A stretch of DNA of 64,000 bases. It comes from an uncultured Mucispirillum sp. GTDB taxonomy: Bacteria; Chrysiogenota; Deferribacteres; Deferribacterales; Mucispirillaceae. Within the stretch, counting starts at the first letter, position 1; every line of letters begins with the position of its first letter. The position numbers and the translations under genes are program-made. This document shows, in pieces, positions 47,677-56,963 of the stretch. Below the pieces are notes generated by a model, which did not search any database, was not told where the DNA came from, and worked only from the letters and a program-made list of their open reading frames with translations. Location of the stretch: contig CALUWN010000001.1 in the NCBI GenBank assembly GCA_944324495.1, forward strand, positions 185,067 to 249,066, written 5' to 3'.

Positions 47677-48870
47677 ATGTCCTTACATATTAATCCAGAT
47701 AAATGTATAGCCTGCACCATTTGTCAGGTTCACTGTCCAGTAGCAAAAGTAACCCCTAATTTTTTAGGTCCTAGGCTTATAGGTCCTGCATACGAAAGGT
47801 TTAGATTATTAGGCGTAGCTGAAGATGAATCACTTCATTATTGTGCAAACTGTAAGAATTGTGATATTGCATGCCCGCAGGGAGTGGCAATTTCTACGCT
47901 TAATATGGAAGCACGTTGTGATTATACAGAAAAAAATGGCGGTAAATTAAGGGACTGGGTTTTAAGCCACGGTGGTTTATTAGCTGATATATTTAAGTAT
48001 ATACCAACATTTTTGAAAAATTTTGGTATGCATAACCCTGTAACAAGGTTGATTTTAGATGGTATAGGAATATCTAAAAAAGCACCAGTACCAAAGTTTG
48101 ATAAACATTTTAGGCTTGTTTATAAAAAATTAAAACAGCCAAAACTGGATAAAAAAATAGTATATTTTCCGGGCTGTTATGTGGATGATTACGATTACCA
48201 AATAGGTCTTGATATGATATGGATGTTTAATAAGGCAGGGTATGAAGTGATTGTACCAGAAAAGTTTGTGTGCTGTGGTCTTCCTCTTGTTTCAAACGGG
48301 TTTAAAAAAGATGCAGCAAAAAATGCTAAGATTAACGTGTCTATAATTAAAGAATATAAAGAGAAAAATATACCTATTGTAACAGGCTGTCCAAGCTGTG
48401 CATTAATGTTTAAAAAGGATGTGCCTGAAATGTTTCCTGAAGTTATATTTGATAATTATTCTGGTGGTTTAATGGATGCTCAGGAGTTTTTAATGGGCTG
48501 TGTAGAGCGTGGTGAATTAAAATTTGATAATAAAATGCCTGAAAAATCAATTATTTATCATTCTCCTTGTCATTTACGTGCCCAAGGTATAGGGCTTCCT
48601 AGTATTGATTTAATTGAAAAATTAACTGGAAATAAAGTAAAAAATGCTCAGGCTGGCTGCTGTGGTATTTCTGGAAGTTATGGATTTAAAAAGGAAAAAT
48701 ATAAAATAGGTATGGAAGTTGGCAGCGAACTTTTTAATACCATAAAACAAAGTGAATGTGAAATAGTAACCACAGAATGTGGTACATGTCAGGTACAGAT
48801 ACAACATGGAACAAATAAAAAAGCATATCATCCTGTTTCTGTAATCAGGCATATGGTTGAAAATAAATAA
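47677..48870 (+). CDS. glpC: Anaerobic glycerol-3-phosphate dehydrogenase subunit C (iron-sulfur)
   Basis: A 397-residue protein with two 4Fe-4S motifs (CIACTICQVHCP and CANCKNCDIACP) and two CCG domains (PGCYVDDY ... CCGLPLVS; SPCHLRAQG ... GCCGISGSYG). It anchors GlpAB to the membrane side and passes electrons to menaquinone. AAGGAG ribosome site before ATG 47677. An 82-base gap then precedes the membrane protein gene. Confidence 0.95.
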   Translation: MSLHINPDKCIACTICQVHCPVAKVTPNFLGPRLIGPAYERFRLLGVAEDESLHYCANCKNCDIACPQGVAISTLNMEARCDYTEKNGGKLRDWVLSHGGLLADIFKYIPTFLKNFGMHNPVTRLILDGIGISKKAPVPKFDKHFRLVYKKLKQPKLDKKIVYFPGCYVDDYDYQIGLDMIWMFNKAGYEVIVPEKFVCCGLPLVSNGFKKDAAKNAKINVSIIKEYKEKNIPIVTGCPSCALMFKKDVPEMFPEVIFDNYSGGLMDAQEFLMGCVERGELKFDNKMPEKSIIYHSPCHLRAQGIGLPSIDLIEKLTGNKVKNAQAGCCGISGSYGFKKEKYKIGMEVGSELFNTIKQSECEIVTTECGTCQVQIQHGTNKKAYHPVSVIRHMVENK

Positions 48871-48952
48871 ATAAAATATTAGAAATACAAAAATGGAGTT
48901 AGTTTAGCGGTGTGTTAATTATGTAGAAAAAATCAATGAACGGAGGTTCTTT

Positions 48953-49939
48953 ATGAGTGGAAGCGTAATAATTACTATTATTTATGCGTTTTGCGGTGGT
49001 ATTTTTGGAGCGAGTATCGGTGCATTGTGGGCATTTATTTTGTGTACCATAATTGCAGTAATGGGTTCGCTTGTAGTACTGGCTGGTGGGTCAGATTTTA
49101 TTTTAATGCAGGTAGCATTAGGACCTATTTTTGGACCAGCAGCAGGCGGGTTCCTATCAGGTGTTGTGGCAGCAACTTATGCACACGGCGTTCGAGGTAA
49201 TCATCCTACAAATAATGCGAAAGATATTGTTTCGCCTCTCATGGGAACTTCCTGGGATGTGTTATTTGTTGGTGGTTTATCCGCTGTTTTATCTTTCTAT
49301 TTTGCAATGCTTCTAAGTCAAATCCCTTATATTCAAAAAGGTGATACAGGTGCAATTTCTATTGTGCTTATGTCTTTAATCGCAAGGGTAGTTTTCTTAA
49401 AAGAAAGCCCATTTGGTAAACGCGAATCAATTGAAAAACATGGTATTTTCGGTACAAATAATTATGAGCTTTCTTGGTGCGGTTATATGACACCAAAACC
49501 ACTTTTAATGATGATAGGTATATCTATGGGTGGAGTAGCTGCTGCAATTGCTGCTGGTACCTTAGAAGTATTACGTCCATTAGTTGATAGTGGTAAAATT
49601 TCAGCAGCTGCAGCGTGGACTGTACCGCTGTTTTTCACTTGGGGTATATCTGGTATTATGCTTACTATGATGGCTTTAGGTCAAGGTGCAACAGGAAAAG
49701 TGCCTGTAACTCATGCCATAAGCTTAGTAGGTGCGTTAATGTTTTTACATACAGAACCAATATTTGGTGCAGATATTGCCATACTATTCGGTATTTTAGG
49801 TGGTATTATGGGTATGGCAGTACAAGAATTTGGTGCAAGGGTATTTTGGAACCATGGTGGAAACCATATAGACCCACCTGCATTTTCAATTGCAATAAAT
49901 ACGCTATTTATTAATATATTATTTTCATTCATACAATAA
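48953..49939 (+). CDS. Unrecognised polytopic membrane protein in the glp operon (candidate glycerol/G3P uptake)
   Basis: A 328-residue protein with roughly eight to ten hydrophobic segments and no signal for a known transporter family. No NPA motifs (so not a GlpF aquaporin) and no MFS signature (so not GlpT). Two elements recur: PIFG at 58-61 with GNH at 82-84, and PIFG at 269-272 with GNH at 303-305, which suggests an internal duplication. It has an excellent CGGAGG ribosome site and is only 18 bases from glpK. By context it may bring glycerol or glycerol-3-phosphate into the cell. I recall similar unnamed proteins beside glp genes in other groups, but this is unverified memory. Confidence 0.7.
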   Translation: MSGSVIITIIYAFCGGIFGASIGALWAFILCTIIAVMGSLVVLAGGSDFILMQVALGPIFGPAAGGFLSGVVAATYAHGVRGNHPTNNAKDIVSPLMGTSWDVLFVGGLSAVLSFYFAMLLSQIPYIQKGDTGAISIVLMSLIARVVFLKESPFGKRESIEKHGIFGTNNYELSWCGYMTPKPLLMMIGISMGGVAAAIAAGTLEVLRPLVDSGKISAAAAWTVPLFFTWGISGIMLTMMALGQGATGKVPVTHAISLVGALMFLHTEPIFGADIAILFGILGGIMGMAVQEFGARVFWNHGGNHIDPPAFSIAINTLFINILFSFIQ

Positions 49940-49957
49940 TTTTGGAGGTTATGATTT

Positions 49958-51451
49958 ATGGGTAAATATGTTTTAGCATTAGACCAAGGTACAACAAGTT
50001 CAAGAGCAATATTGTTTGACAGAGACAGCAATATTATACAGATTGCTCAGCAGGAATTTTCTCAAATTTTTCCTCAAGATGGCTGGGTGGAACATAACCC
50101 TAATGAAATATTTGATACACAGTCTGCTGTAGTTAGAGAGTGTGTCAAAAATGCAGGTATATCTTCAAAAGATATTGCGGCAATCGGTGTAACTAACCAA
50201 AGAGAAACAACTGTAGTATGGAATAAAAAAACAGGTGCACCAATATATAATGCAATTGTATGGCAGGATAGAAGAACATCTGCTTATTGTGATAAATTAA
50301 AAGCGGAAGGAAAGACTGATTTAATTAGAGAAAAAACAGGGCTTATATTAGATTCTTATTTTTCTGGCACAAAAATTAAGTGGATACTTGATAATGTTAA
50401 GGGTGCAAGAGAAATGGCAGAAAGGGGTGAGCTGCTTTTTGGTAATATTGATACATGGTTAATATGGAATTTTACTAAAGGTTCAGTACACGCTACAGAC
50501 CCATCAAATGCCAGCAGAACATTACTTTTTAACATTAAAAAAGGTGAGTGGGATAAAGAGTTATTAGACCTTTTCCAAATTCCAGAATCACTTTTACCAA
50601 AGGTAATGCCATCTTCTGGTGTAATGGGAGAAATGCATCCAGAATTTTTAGGTGCTCCAATACCAATAGCAGGGGATGCAGGTGACCAGCAAGCTGCCAC
50701 TTATGGTAATGCTTGTACAAAAGAAGGTATGGCAAAAAATACATATGGCACAGGCTGTTTTTTACTTATGAATACAGGTAAATTAAGTAAATTAAGTGCT
50801 AATAATTTATTGACAACTGTTGCATGGGATTCTGGAAAAGGGCTGCATTATGCTTTTGAAGGTTCTGTATATATTGGTGGTGCTGTAGTTCAATGGCTGC
50901 GTGATGGTTTACAGATTATTAAAAATACATCTGATACGGAAGCATTAGGCAAATCAGTACCAGATAATGGCGGTGTTTATATTGTACCAGCTTTTACAGG
51001 GCTTGGTGCACCATACTGGGACCCATATGCACGGGGTACTATTGTTGGTATTACTCGTGGTACAACAAAAGCTCATATTGCTCGTGCTGGGCTTGAATCT
51101 ATTGCGTATCAATCTCTTGATATAGTACGCTGTATGGAAAAAGATGCAGGTATAAAAATGTCAACATTAAGAGTAGATGGTGGTGCAAGTAGAAACAATA
51201 TGCTTATGCAGTGCCAAGCAGATATGCTTAATGTGGTAGTAGAACGCCCTGTTATTACAGAAACTACAGCTTTAGGTGCTGCGTACCTTGCAGGTCTGGC
51301 AGTAAAATTCTGGGAAAGTGAAGAAGAAGTACGCTCTATGTGGAAACTCGATAGATGTTTTGAACCACAGATGACTCAAGAACGCAGGGAAAAACAACTT
51401 TATGAATGGCACAAAGCTGTAAAAAGGGCACAAAGCTGGGTTGAAGAATAA
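49958..51451 (+). CDS. glpK: Glycerol kinase
   Basis: A 497-residue FGGY kinase: phosphate-binding DQGTTSSR (9-16), [18 protein letters not shown] motif ([13 protein letters not shown]), the nucleotide signature [11 protein letters not shown] and the C-terminal [15 protein letters not shown]. Phosphorylates glycerol to G3P, which GlpABC then oxidises, so the operon is a full route from glycerol to DHAP. Ends 32 bases before a terminator. Confidence 0.96.
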   Translation: MGKYVLALDQGTTSSRAILFDRDSNIIQIAQQEFSQIFPQDGWVEHNPNEIFDTQSAVVRECVKNAGISSKDIAAIGVTNQRETTVVWNKKTGAPIYNAIVWQDRRTSAYCDKLKAEGKTDLIREKTGLILDSYFSGTKIKWILDNVKGAREMAERGELLFGNIDTWLIWNFTKGSVHATDPSNASRTLLFNIKKGEWDKELLDLFQIPESLLPKVMPSSGVMGEMHPEFLGAPIPIAGDAGDQQAATYGNACTKEGMAKNTYGTGCFLLMNTGKLSKLSANNLLTTVAWDSGKGLHYAFEGSVYIGGAVVQWLRDGLQIIKNTSDTEALGKSVPDNGGVYIVPAFTGLGAPYWDPYARGTIVGITRGTTKAHIARAGLESIAYQSLDIVRCMEKDAGIKMSTLRVDGGASRNNMLMQCQADMLNVVVERPVITETTALGAAYLAGLAVKFWESEEEVRSMWKLDRCFEPQMTQERREKQLYEWHKAVKRAQSWVEE

Positions 51452-51482
51452 TTATACAAAAATCTATAAATTATTATTATAT

Positions 51483-51514
51483 AAAGTGGGAGCAAACAAG
51501 CTCCCACTTTTTTA
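51483..51514 (+). terminator. Rho-independent terminator of the glp operon
   Basis: AAAGTGGGAGC (51483-51493) pairs perfectly with GCTCCCACTTT (51500-51510) around AAACAA and is followed by Ts. Strong, and the As before the stem make it bidirectional. Confidence 0.9.
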
Positions 51515-51917
51515 GTGAAATATAGATATAAATATTTTTATAAAAAATTATTTATTATAATGATGAAGATTAATTAAATCAAAATATAATAGCTATGAAA
51601 AAAAATGCGTATTTTTAATAATAAAGGGCACTTTCTAAATATAATATTATAAATAAAATTACATACTATTCTACGATAACGGTTGTTGTTACACAGCAAC
51701 TATTTTATTTAAATTTATTTTGCAGTGAAATTAGTTATTTATTTTAAGTATTTATATATGTAGCAATACAGAGCAGAAAATATTATAGTAAAATACTCTC
51801 CACGTTTTATCAAACTATATTAGAGAACTAAATATGTATTATATATTTAATTTAGTTTGTAGATAAGTGTTAACATAACTAATGTTTAGTGGTTAGAATT
51901 ATAAGATTAATGGCATT
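51515..51917. other. 403-base AT-rich stretch without a recognisable gene
   Basis: No frame with a good ribosome site and no tRNA-like fold was seen. It holds one notable hairpin at 51682-51700 (8-bp stem GTTGTTGT/ACAGCAAC, TAC loop) followed by a T-rich tail, which could end a small RNA. The rest is AT-rich spacer. Confidence 0.4.
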
Positions 51918-51950
51918 AAAAAAGCACTTTATTAAATAAAGTGCTTTTTT
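51918..51950 (-). terminator. Terminator of the ihfA-merR transcript (bidirectional)
   Basis: A 15-bp stem (51918-51932 with 51936-51950) with A-rich and T-rich ends on both sides, 21 bases past the merR stop on the minus strand. Works in either direction. Confidence 0.85.
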
Positions 51951-51971
51951 AGATATATGATTTTTATAAAT

Positions 51972-52337
51972 TTAAAGAAGTAACAAAATTTCCTGTAATT
52001 CTTTACGAATTAAATCTTTACTAATTACAGAATTATCACTTAAAACTCCACTATTATTGTTTTCCTGCTTAATATTATCATTTACTGCAGAATTATCTTT
52101 TTTGCTGTATAATTCTTTAAAACGCTGCTTAGCTCCTTCTATAGTATATCTTTCATTATGGAGCATTTCTTTAAGTTGAGTAAGCATTTCAATATGTTTT
52201 TCTGTATAAAACCTTTGACCACCAGTGGATTTAACAGGTCTTAACTGTTTAAAATGACTTTCCCAGTATCTTAATGTGGATGCTGGTAACTCCAGCATTT
52301 TTGCAACTTCACCAATTTTATAAAATTTATCAGCCAT
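51972..52337 (-). CDS. MerR-family transcriptional regulator
   Basis: A 121-residue regulator with an N-terminal winged helix-turn-helix (FYKIGEVAKMLELPASTLRYWESHF) and a short dimerization helix, but no ligand-binding C-terminal domain; the tail is Asn/Ser-rich. This short form right behind ihfA is a recurrent arrangement in delta-proteobacteria and Deferribacterota. Its target is unknown. The start overlaps the ihfA stop by 8 bases. Confidence 0.88.
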   Translation of the reverse strand: MADKFYKIGEVAKMLELPASTLRYWESHFKQLRPVKSTGGQRFYTEKHIEMLTQLKEMLHNERYTIEGAKQRFKELYSKKDNSAVNDNIKQENNNSGVLSDNSVISKDLIRKELQEILLLL

Positions 52338-52629
52338 TTATTTCATCTTTAAAAATTTGGCTTGGTCTAAAAACTACGACAGTTCTTGGTTCAATAACTG
52401 TTTCTTCCCCAGTTTTTGGATTTCTGCCAATTCTTCTTCCCCTTGTTTTTACTTCAAAATTCCCAAAACCTGATATTTTTATTTTTTTCTCATCTTTCTT
52501 TTTTGAGTCTTTTGCTTTCAAAATATCTGCCTTTATCATATCAAAAACTTCATCAACGACTAATGCAATATCCTTCTTAGTTAATCCAATTTCCTTATGG
52601 ATACTTTCAACCATATCTGCTTTTGTCAT
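52330..52629 (-). CDS. ihfA: Integration host factor alpha-like DNA-bending protein
   Basis: A 99-residue HU/IHF protein with MTKADMVESIHKEIGLTKKDI and the signature GFGNFEVKTRGRRIGRNPKT, ending FRPSQIFKDEING. The longer, acidic C-terminal tail and the neighbouring merR favour IHF alpha over HU, though this subfamily call is moderate. It has its own upstream ribosome site (AAAGGGGG before ATG 52629). Confidence 0.85.
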   Translation of the reverse strand: MTKADMVESIHKEIGLTKKDIALVVDEVFDMIKADILKAKDSKKKDEKKIKISGFGNFEVKTRGRRIGRNPKTGEETVIEPRTVVVFRPSQIFKDEING

Positions 52630-52712
52630 TTTTTCCCCCTTTAAATATGATTTATTATTTTAATTTTAAAAACATATCATAAAAAATTAGGTAGTATTGT
52701 ATATTTACACTT

Positions 52713-53615
52713 TTATTTTTCGCGAACTATTTTTATTATCCTGTCAGTAATATTACTGCTTTGGGCAATTTTTTTTGCTTTATCAATATTAGTACAGCAT
52801 AACCTAATATTATATGATTTTTCTGTAATGCCAACTTGTTTAATTAATGCCTGTATATTTCTTTTAGCAGCATATTCTACAGCATCTTCCTGAGTTAAAA
52901 AATCCTCCAGATGAGTAACAGATGTACCATCTACAACTTGGCTTCCTGTATCATCTTTTTCATATACTTTCCATACAGAATAAGTATTTGAATAAGCATC
53001 TACAACTTCTAGTTTAGTATTATTTTTACTGCTAAGCTCTTTTACTTTATTGTACTGATTTTCATTAATATTTTCAAACAGTATAGCATATTCTTTTACA
53101 ACAACAGGGGCAGGAGGTGCCGCCTTTTTCTGTTCCTTTGGCTTTATAACAGCAGTACTTTCTTTTTTATCTTTCTTTTCGATTTCTTTTTTATTTGTTT
53201 GATTAATATTAACTTTATCAACCGTACTACTTGTATTATTCAATGCAATTGAATTATTGTCAATAGATTTTATTGTTTTACTATCATTTTGTACAGCTGG
53301 CTCAGTAATTGTTTCCGTTGGAGTATCTGCAAACTCAAATATTTGTATTTGAACATAGCCTTGTTTTTCCTCTTCTGTCCTTGTATCCACAGGTGGGGGA
53401 GCTTGAACTGTTTCTACAACAGGCTCATCAAACACTCCAAGATAATTTGCAACACCTAAACCAGTTAAAAGGATAATGGCAAGAGCTAAAAAATGCCTTC
53501 TATCAAAACGACTTTTAGTCTTTTTTTTAGGTTTGTACTTTAAAGACTCTAAATACTCTCTATTAATATCAGCAAGTGATTTATCATAATAATTATAAAG
53601 ATTTAGGTTATGCAT
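52713..53615 (-). CDS. Single-pass membrane protein with low-complexity linker, possible SPOR-like end
   Basis: A 300-residue protein with a cytoplasmic basic region (about 28-40, KPKKKTKSRFDRR), one transmembrane helix (about 41-60), a long Lys/Thr/Asn/Ala-rich periplasmic linker (about 70-170) and a folded C-terminal part (about 175-300) with a TQEDAVEYAAKRNIQALIKQ stretch that loosely resembles SPOR. Function not recognised; an envelope or division role is only a suggestion. Begins 24 bases after the EF-G2 gene on the same strand and may be co-transcribed with it. Confidence 0.6.
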   Translation of the reverse strand: MHNLNLYNYYDKSLADINREYLESLKYKPKKKTKSRFDRRHFLALAIILLTGLGVANYLGVFDEPVVETVQAPPPVDTRTEEEKQGYVQIQIFEFADTPTETITEPAVQNDSKTIKSIDNNSIALNNTSSTVDKVNINQTNKKEIEKKDKKESTAVIKPKEQKKAAPPAPVVVKEYAILFENINENQYNKVKELSSKNNTKLEVVDAYSNTYSVWKVYEKDDTGSQVVDGTSVTHLEDFLTQEDAVEYAAKRNIQALIKQVGITEKSYNIRLCCTNIDKAKKIAQSSNITDRIIKIVREK

Positions 53616-53639
53616 ATTATCGTCACTTATTTAGAATAA

Positions 53640-55700
53640 CTAATCCTTTTTCTCATTAATCAATTTATTTGCCAAATGACTTGGAAGCTCTTCATAATGG
53701 CTAAATTCCATAGTAAACATTCCATGCCCACCAGTCATACTTCTTAAATCTGGAGCATATTTTAAAACTTCTGCCATTGGTACAGATGCACTTATATGCT
53801 GCCCAGCAGTTTGAGGCTCAACATTTGTTATTCTGCCACGCCTTGAGTTTAAATCACCAACAATAGCACCAACATATTGTTCTGGGCAGTAAACATCAAG
53901 TATCATAATCGGCTCTAAAATAACAGGTTTTGCTTCTGCTGCTATTTTTTTAAAGGCCATAGAGGCAGCTATTTTAAAAGCCATTTCAGAGCTGTCAACA
54001 GAGTGATATGAGCCATCATATAGTGCTGCTTTAAAATCAACCATTGGATAGCCTGCCAATACGCCTTCATATGCTGCTTCAATAATACCTTTTTCTACAG
54101 CAGGTATAAAGTTACGGGGTACAACACCGCCTACAATCCTGTCTTCAAATTCAAAGCCAGCACCTCTTTCTAATGGTGAAAGCTCAAGCCATACATCACC
54201 ATACTGACCTTTTCCACCAGATTGTTTTTTATACTTACCTTGACCGTTTGCTTTAATTTTAATTGTTTCCATATATGGAACTTTTGGTGTATTTAATTCA
54301 ACTTGTACATTGAATTTTTTAAGTAATTTTTCTGCAACTACTTCAACGTGCATTTGCCCCATACCAGAAAGCAGTAAATCACCAGTTTTATCATCTCTAA
54401 TTAATTTAATGCCTTTATCTTCTTCCATTAATTTGTGAAGTGCACTAGAAACCTTATCTTCATCTTCTTTTGATTTTGGCATGATGGAAAAAGATATTAC
54501 AGGCTCAGGCAGTGACACAGCAGGGAATGTAACAGGGTCTAAATCAGATGATAAAGTATCAAATGTTTCAGTGTATTTTAATTTTGTAGTCATACCTATT
54601 TGACCAGCAGTAAGCTCATCACATTTAACAAAGTTTTTGCCCTGTAAAATATATAACTGAGAAATTTTTTCATATTCTTTTTTATTTACATTATAAACTG
54701 ATGAATCATTTTTCATTTTACCAGAATATATTCTAAAAACTGTTAGTTTACCAGCAAATGGGTCTGCAAAAGTTTTAAATACATATGCTGAAAATTCTTT
54801 ATCTTCTGCTGTAACATCAACAGGTTCGCCAGAATTATCATCAATTGCAAATGCAGCTTCTCTTTGAAGTGGGGAAGGTAGATAATCAATAATACCTTCT
54901 AGTAAAAGTTTAGAGCCAATATTTTTTATGGCAGAACCACAAAAAACAGGCACAAATCTTTTAGTAACAACACCTTCGCGTAAACCTTTTCTGATTTCTT
55001 CTTCAGTAAATTCTTGCCCTTCAAGATATTTTTCTATTAAAGCATCATCTGTTTCAGAAACTGCTTCAATTAACTTTTGCCTGTGGTGTTCTGCTTCTTC
55101 CATTAATTCAGCAGGAATATCTTCAATAGTATATTGAGCAGTAGGCTCACTAGGATACATTAAAGCTTTCATCCTAACTAAATCAATAATACCTTTAAAT
55201 GTGCTTTCTTTACCAATAGGCAAAAATATTGGAAGGGGAATAATACCAAAAGCTTTTTCAATATCGCCAAGTGCTTTATAAAAATCAGCTCGTTCCTTAT
55301 CCATTTTATTTATAAAAATAAGTTTGGAAAGATTATATTCTTCTGCATACTGCCAAACTCTAATAGTTTCTGCCTTAACACCAGTAATAGCAGATGCTAT
55401 AATAACTGCACCATCAACTGCAGATAATGCACATTTTGTTTCATGAAGAAAATTTGTATATCCGGGAGTATCAATAATATTTAATAAATTTTTATTCCAA
55501 GTAACAGAAGCAACCTTAGCGTTAATTGAAAACTTACGTTCTATTTCTATTTGGTCAAAATCCATTACACTTGTACCTGATTCTATATTGCCTATTTTTT
55601 GAGTAGCGCCTGTATTATATAAAACTGCTTCTATTAAACTGGTTTTACCAGCACCACCATGGGAAATAAAAGCAATGTTTCTTATCATACTTGTTTCCAT
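53640..55700 (-). CDS. Elongation factor G-like GTPase (EF-G2/FusA2 type)
   Basis: A 686-residue translational GTPase with domains I-V. The G1 loop is SHGGAGKTSL rather than the AHIDAGKTT of classical EF-G; G3 DTPGYTNF and G4 NKMDKE are intact. This variant marks the second EF-G group. Its conserved C-terminal domains (FEDRIVGGVVPRNFIPAVEKG, and GYPMVDFKAALYDGSYHSVDSSEMAFKIA) are complete. The function of EF-G2 in such bacteria is uncertain. It stands away from the ribosomal protein operons that usually hold fusA. Confidence 0.88.
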   Translation of the reverse strand: METSMIRNIAFISHGGAGKTSLIEAVLYNTGATQKIGNIESGTSVMDFDQIEIERKFSINAKVASVTWNKNLLNIIDTPGYTNFLHETKCALSAVDGAVIIASAITGVKAETIRVWQYAEEYNLSKLIFINKMDKERADFYKALGDIEKAFGIIPLPIFLPIGKESTFKGIIDLVRMKALMYPSEPTAQYTIEDIPAELMEEAEHHRQKLIEAVSETDDALIEKYLEGQEFTEEEIRKGLREGVVTKRFVPVFCGSAIKNIGSKLLLEGIIDYLPSPLQREAAFAIDDNSGEPVDVTAEDKEFSAYVFKTFADPFAGKLTVFRIYSGKMKNDSSVYNVNKKEYEKISQLYILQGKNFVKCDELTAGQIGMTTKLKYTETFDTLSSDLDPVTFPAVSLPEPVISFSIMPKSKEDEDKVSSALHKLMEEDKGIKLIRDDKTGDLLLSGMGQMHVEVVAEKLLKKFNVQVELNTPKVPYMETIKIKANGQGKYKKQSGGKGQYGDVWLELSPLERGAGFEFEDRIVGGVVPRNFIPAVEKGIIEAAYEGVLAGYPMVDFKAALYDGSYHSVDSSEMAFKIAASMAFKKIAAEAKPVILEPIMILDVYCPEQYVGAIVGDLNSRRGRITNVEPQTAGQHISASVPMAEVLKYAPDLRSMTGGHGMFTMEFSHYEELPSHLANKLINEKKD

Positions 55701-55855
55701 ATAATACCTCCAAAAATATATGAGTATTCTAAATATTTAATATTATCAGTAATATTACTATTATACAAGAGTTTTTTTATTGTTTTTTAATAAAAATGTT
55801 GTTTTTTTTAGTGTAAGTGATTATATTTTTGAAAAAATATCTATTTTGAGGGTTT

Positions 55856-56119
55856 ATGAAACGTATTTATGTTGGTAATTTAGATTATGGTGTATCAGAA
55901 AAAAGCATTAAAGAATTGTTTGAAAAATATGGTACTGTGGATTCTGTTGCATTTATAAAAGATAAAGAAACTGGCAGATTTAGAGGCTTTTGTTTTATTA
56001 ATATGGATGATGATGGTGCTGCAAGAGCAGTTGAAAAATTAAATAATTATTTATTAGCAGGTAGAAATATGGAAGTTATACCTGCTAATTTGAAAAAAAG
56101 AAGAAAGAAGAAGGTATAA
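55856..56119 (+). CDS. RRM-type RNA-binding protein
   Basis: An 87-residue protein that is almost entirely one RNA-recognition motif: RNP2 IYVGNLDY at the start and RNP1 RFRGFCFINM (about 42-51), with a basic tail (KKRRKKKV). Single-RRM proteins are common in several bacterial phyla, where some are cold-induced. GAGG precedes ATG 55856. Divergent from the EF-G2 gene, with 155 bases between. Confidence 0.9.
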   Translation: MKRIYVGNLDYGVSEKSIKELFEKYGTVDSVAFIKDKETGRFRGFCFINMDDDGAARAVEKLNNYLLAGRNMEVIPANLKKRRKKKV

Positions 56120-56132
56120 AAGAAAGAGTATA

Positions 56133-56157
56133 AAACCCCCTGCAAGAAAATGCAGGG
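56133..56157 (-). terminator. Terminator-like hairpin between convergent genes
   Basis: CCCTGCA (56137-56143) pairs with TGCAGGG (56150-56156) with a 6-base loop. On the minus strand it is followed by a run of Ts, so it best serves the PepSY-type gene, and may also act on the RRM gene. Confidence 0.6.
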
Positions 56158-56165
56158 AGTATATA

Positions 56166-56723
56166 TTATAGTGAAAAATATGCAAATAAAATTGTAATAA
56201 TAAAACCTGCTGCAATAACTATATAGCTTTCAGTTTTTGGCACAAGTTTACCATTAACATTTTTCTTAAATACAGCTATAATTAGTCCAGAAATATAAAA
56301 GACTATTAAAACTATACCATATAAAACCATCATTATTTTAAATAAAATACCAGCTTTGGCTTTATGAAGCATAACCATATTACCAATAAGGCTTCTTTTA
56401 GTAGTATTGATTTCTGTTGTGCCATTTTTTTCTTTTAATGTTATAGAATACCCAGTACTGCCAATCACTCTGTTTAATCCGCTTTTATCCATAGATAATT
56501 TTTGTTTTGGCATTTTAATGTTATTTTCTTTTGTCCAAGTTTGTAAAAAAGCAAATTCTTCACCTTTTGGTATTATCTGATTAACTGTATAGCTGTTTTT
56601 TTCAGCCATTGTATCTTGGTTTACTCCAAGAATATAAAGTGCCCCTGTTAATGCTACCATAATACCTACAGGTATTGTAAAAAGAGCTAAATAAAGATGA
56701 ATTTTCCTAAAAATTTTTTTCAT
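56166..56723 (-). CDS. PepSY-associated membrane protein
   Basis: A 185-residue protein: transmembrane helix at about 9-32 (FRKIHLYLALFTIPVGIMVALTGALYIL), a periplasmic segment (about 35-115), a short helix with a conserved HK (LHKAKAGI), and two more transmembrane helices (about 127-150 and 162-185). The RKIHLYLA start is typical of PepSY_TM proteins, which include iron-uptake-associated reductases. Divergent from the dtxR-feoA gene, which hints at an iron link, but this is inference. ATG 56723 with GAGG upstream is used. Confidence 0.75.
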   Translation of the reverse strand: MKKIFRKIHLYLALFTIPVGIMVALTGALYILGVNQDTMAEKNSYTVNQIIPKGEEFAFLQTWTKENNIKMPKQKLSMDKSGLNRVIGSTGYSITLKEKNGTTEINTTKRSLIGNMVMLHKAKAGILFKIMMVLYGIVLIVFYISGLIIAVFKKNVNGKLVPKTESYIVIAAGFIITILFAYFSL

Positions 56724-56912
56724 AAACACCTCAAAACTTATTAAAACTTTTATAGAATAAGAAATTTGAAATAGTCAAAAGTTCATAAAATTTAATTTTT
56801 ACATTAAAGTTGATAAGGCATTTCATTAATTTTTCTTTTTTAATATTACTATAACTATGTATATTTTAATCTTTTAAATATTATAGATATTATTTATCAA
56901 TAAGATTTTATA

Positions 56913-56941
56913 TTGACTTGTACAATCAAATAGTATATGTA
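56913..56941 (+). promoter_or_regulatory. Promoter with palindrome before dtxR-feoA
   Basis: TTGACT (56913-56918), a 17-base spacer and TATGTA (56936-56941). The -35 end overlaps the imperfect palindrome TTGACTTGTACAATCAA (56913-56929), centred on TTGTACAA. A repressor site is plausible. Confidence 0.4.
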
Positions 56942-56963
56942 TATCATAATATGAATTTTGTGC

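Noticed and set aside
49131..49316. Second-frame open stretches inside the glp membrane gene
   Set aside because: No ribosome site, unusual composition and complete overlap with a strongly supported gene; shadow frames.
55740..55760. TAATATTA repeats upstream of the RRM gene as an operator
   Set aside because: Pure AT repeats of this size are expected by chance in such AT-rich spacer DNA.
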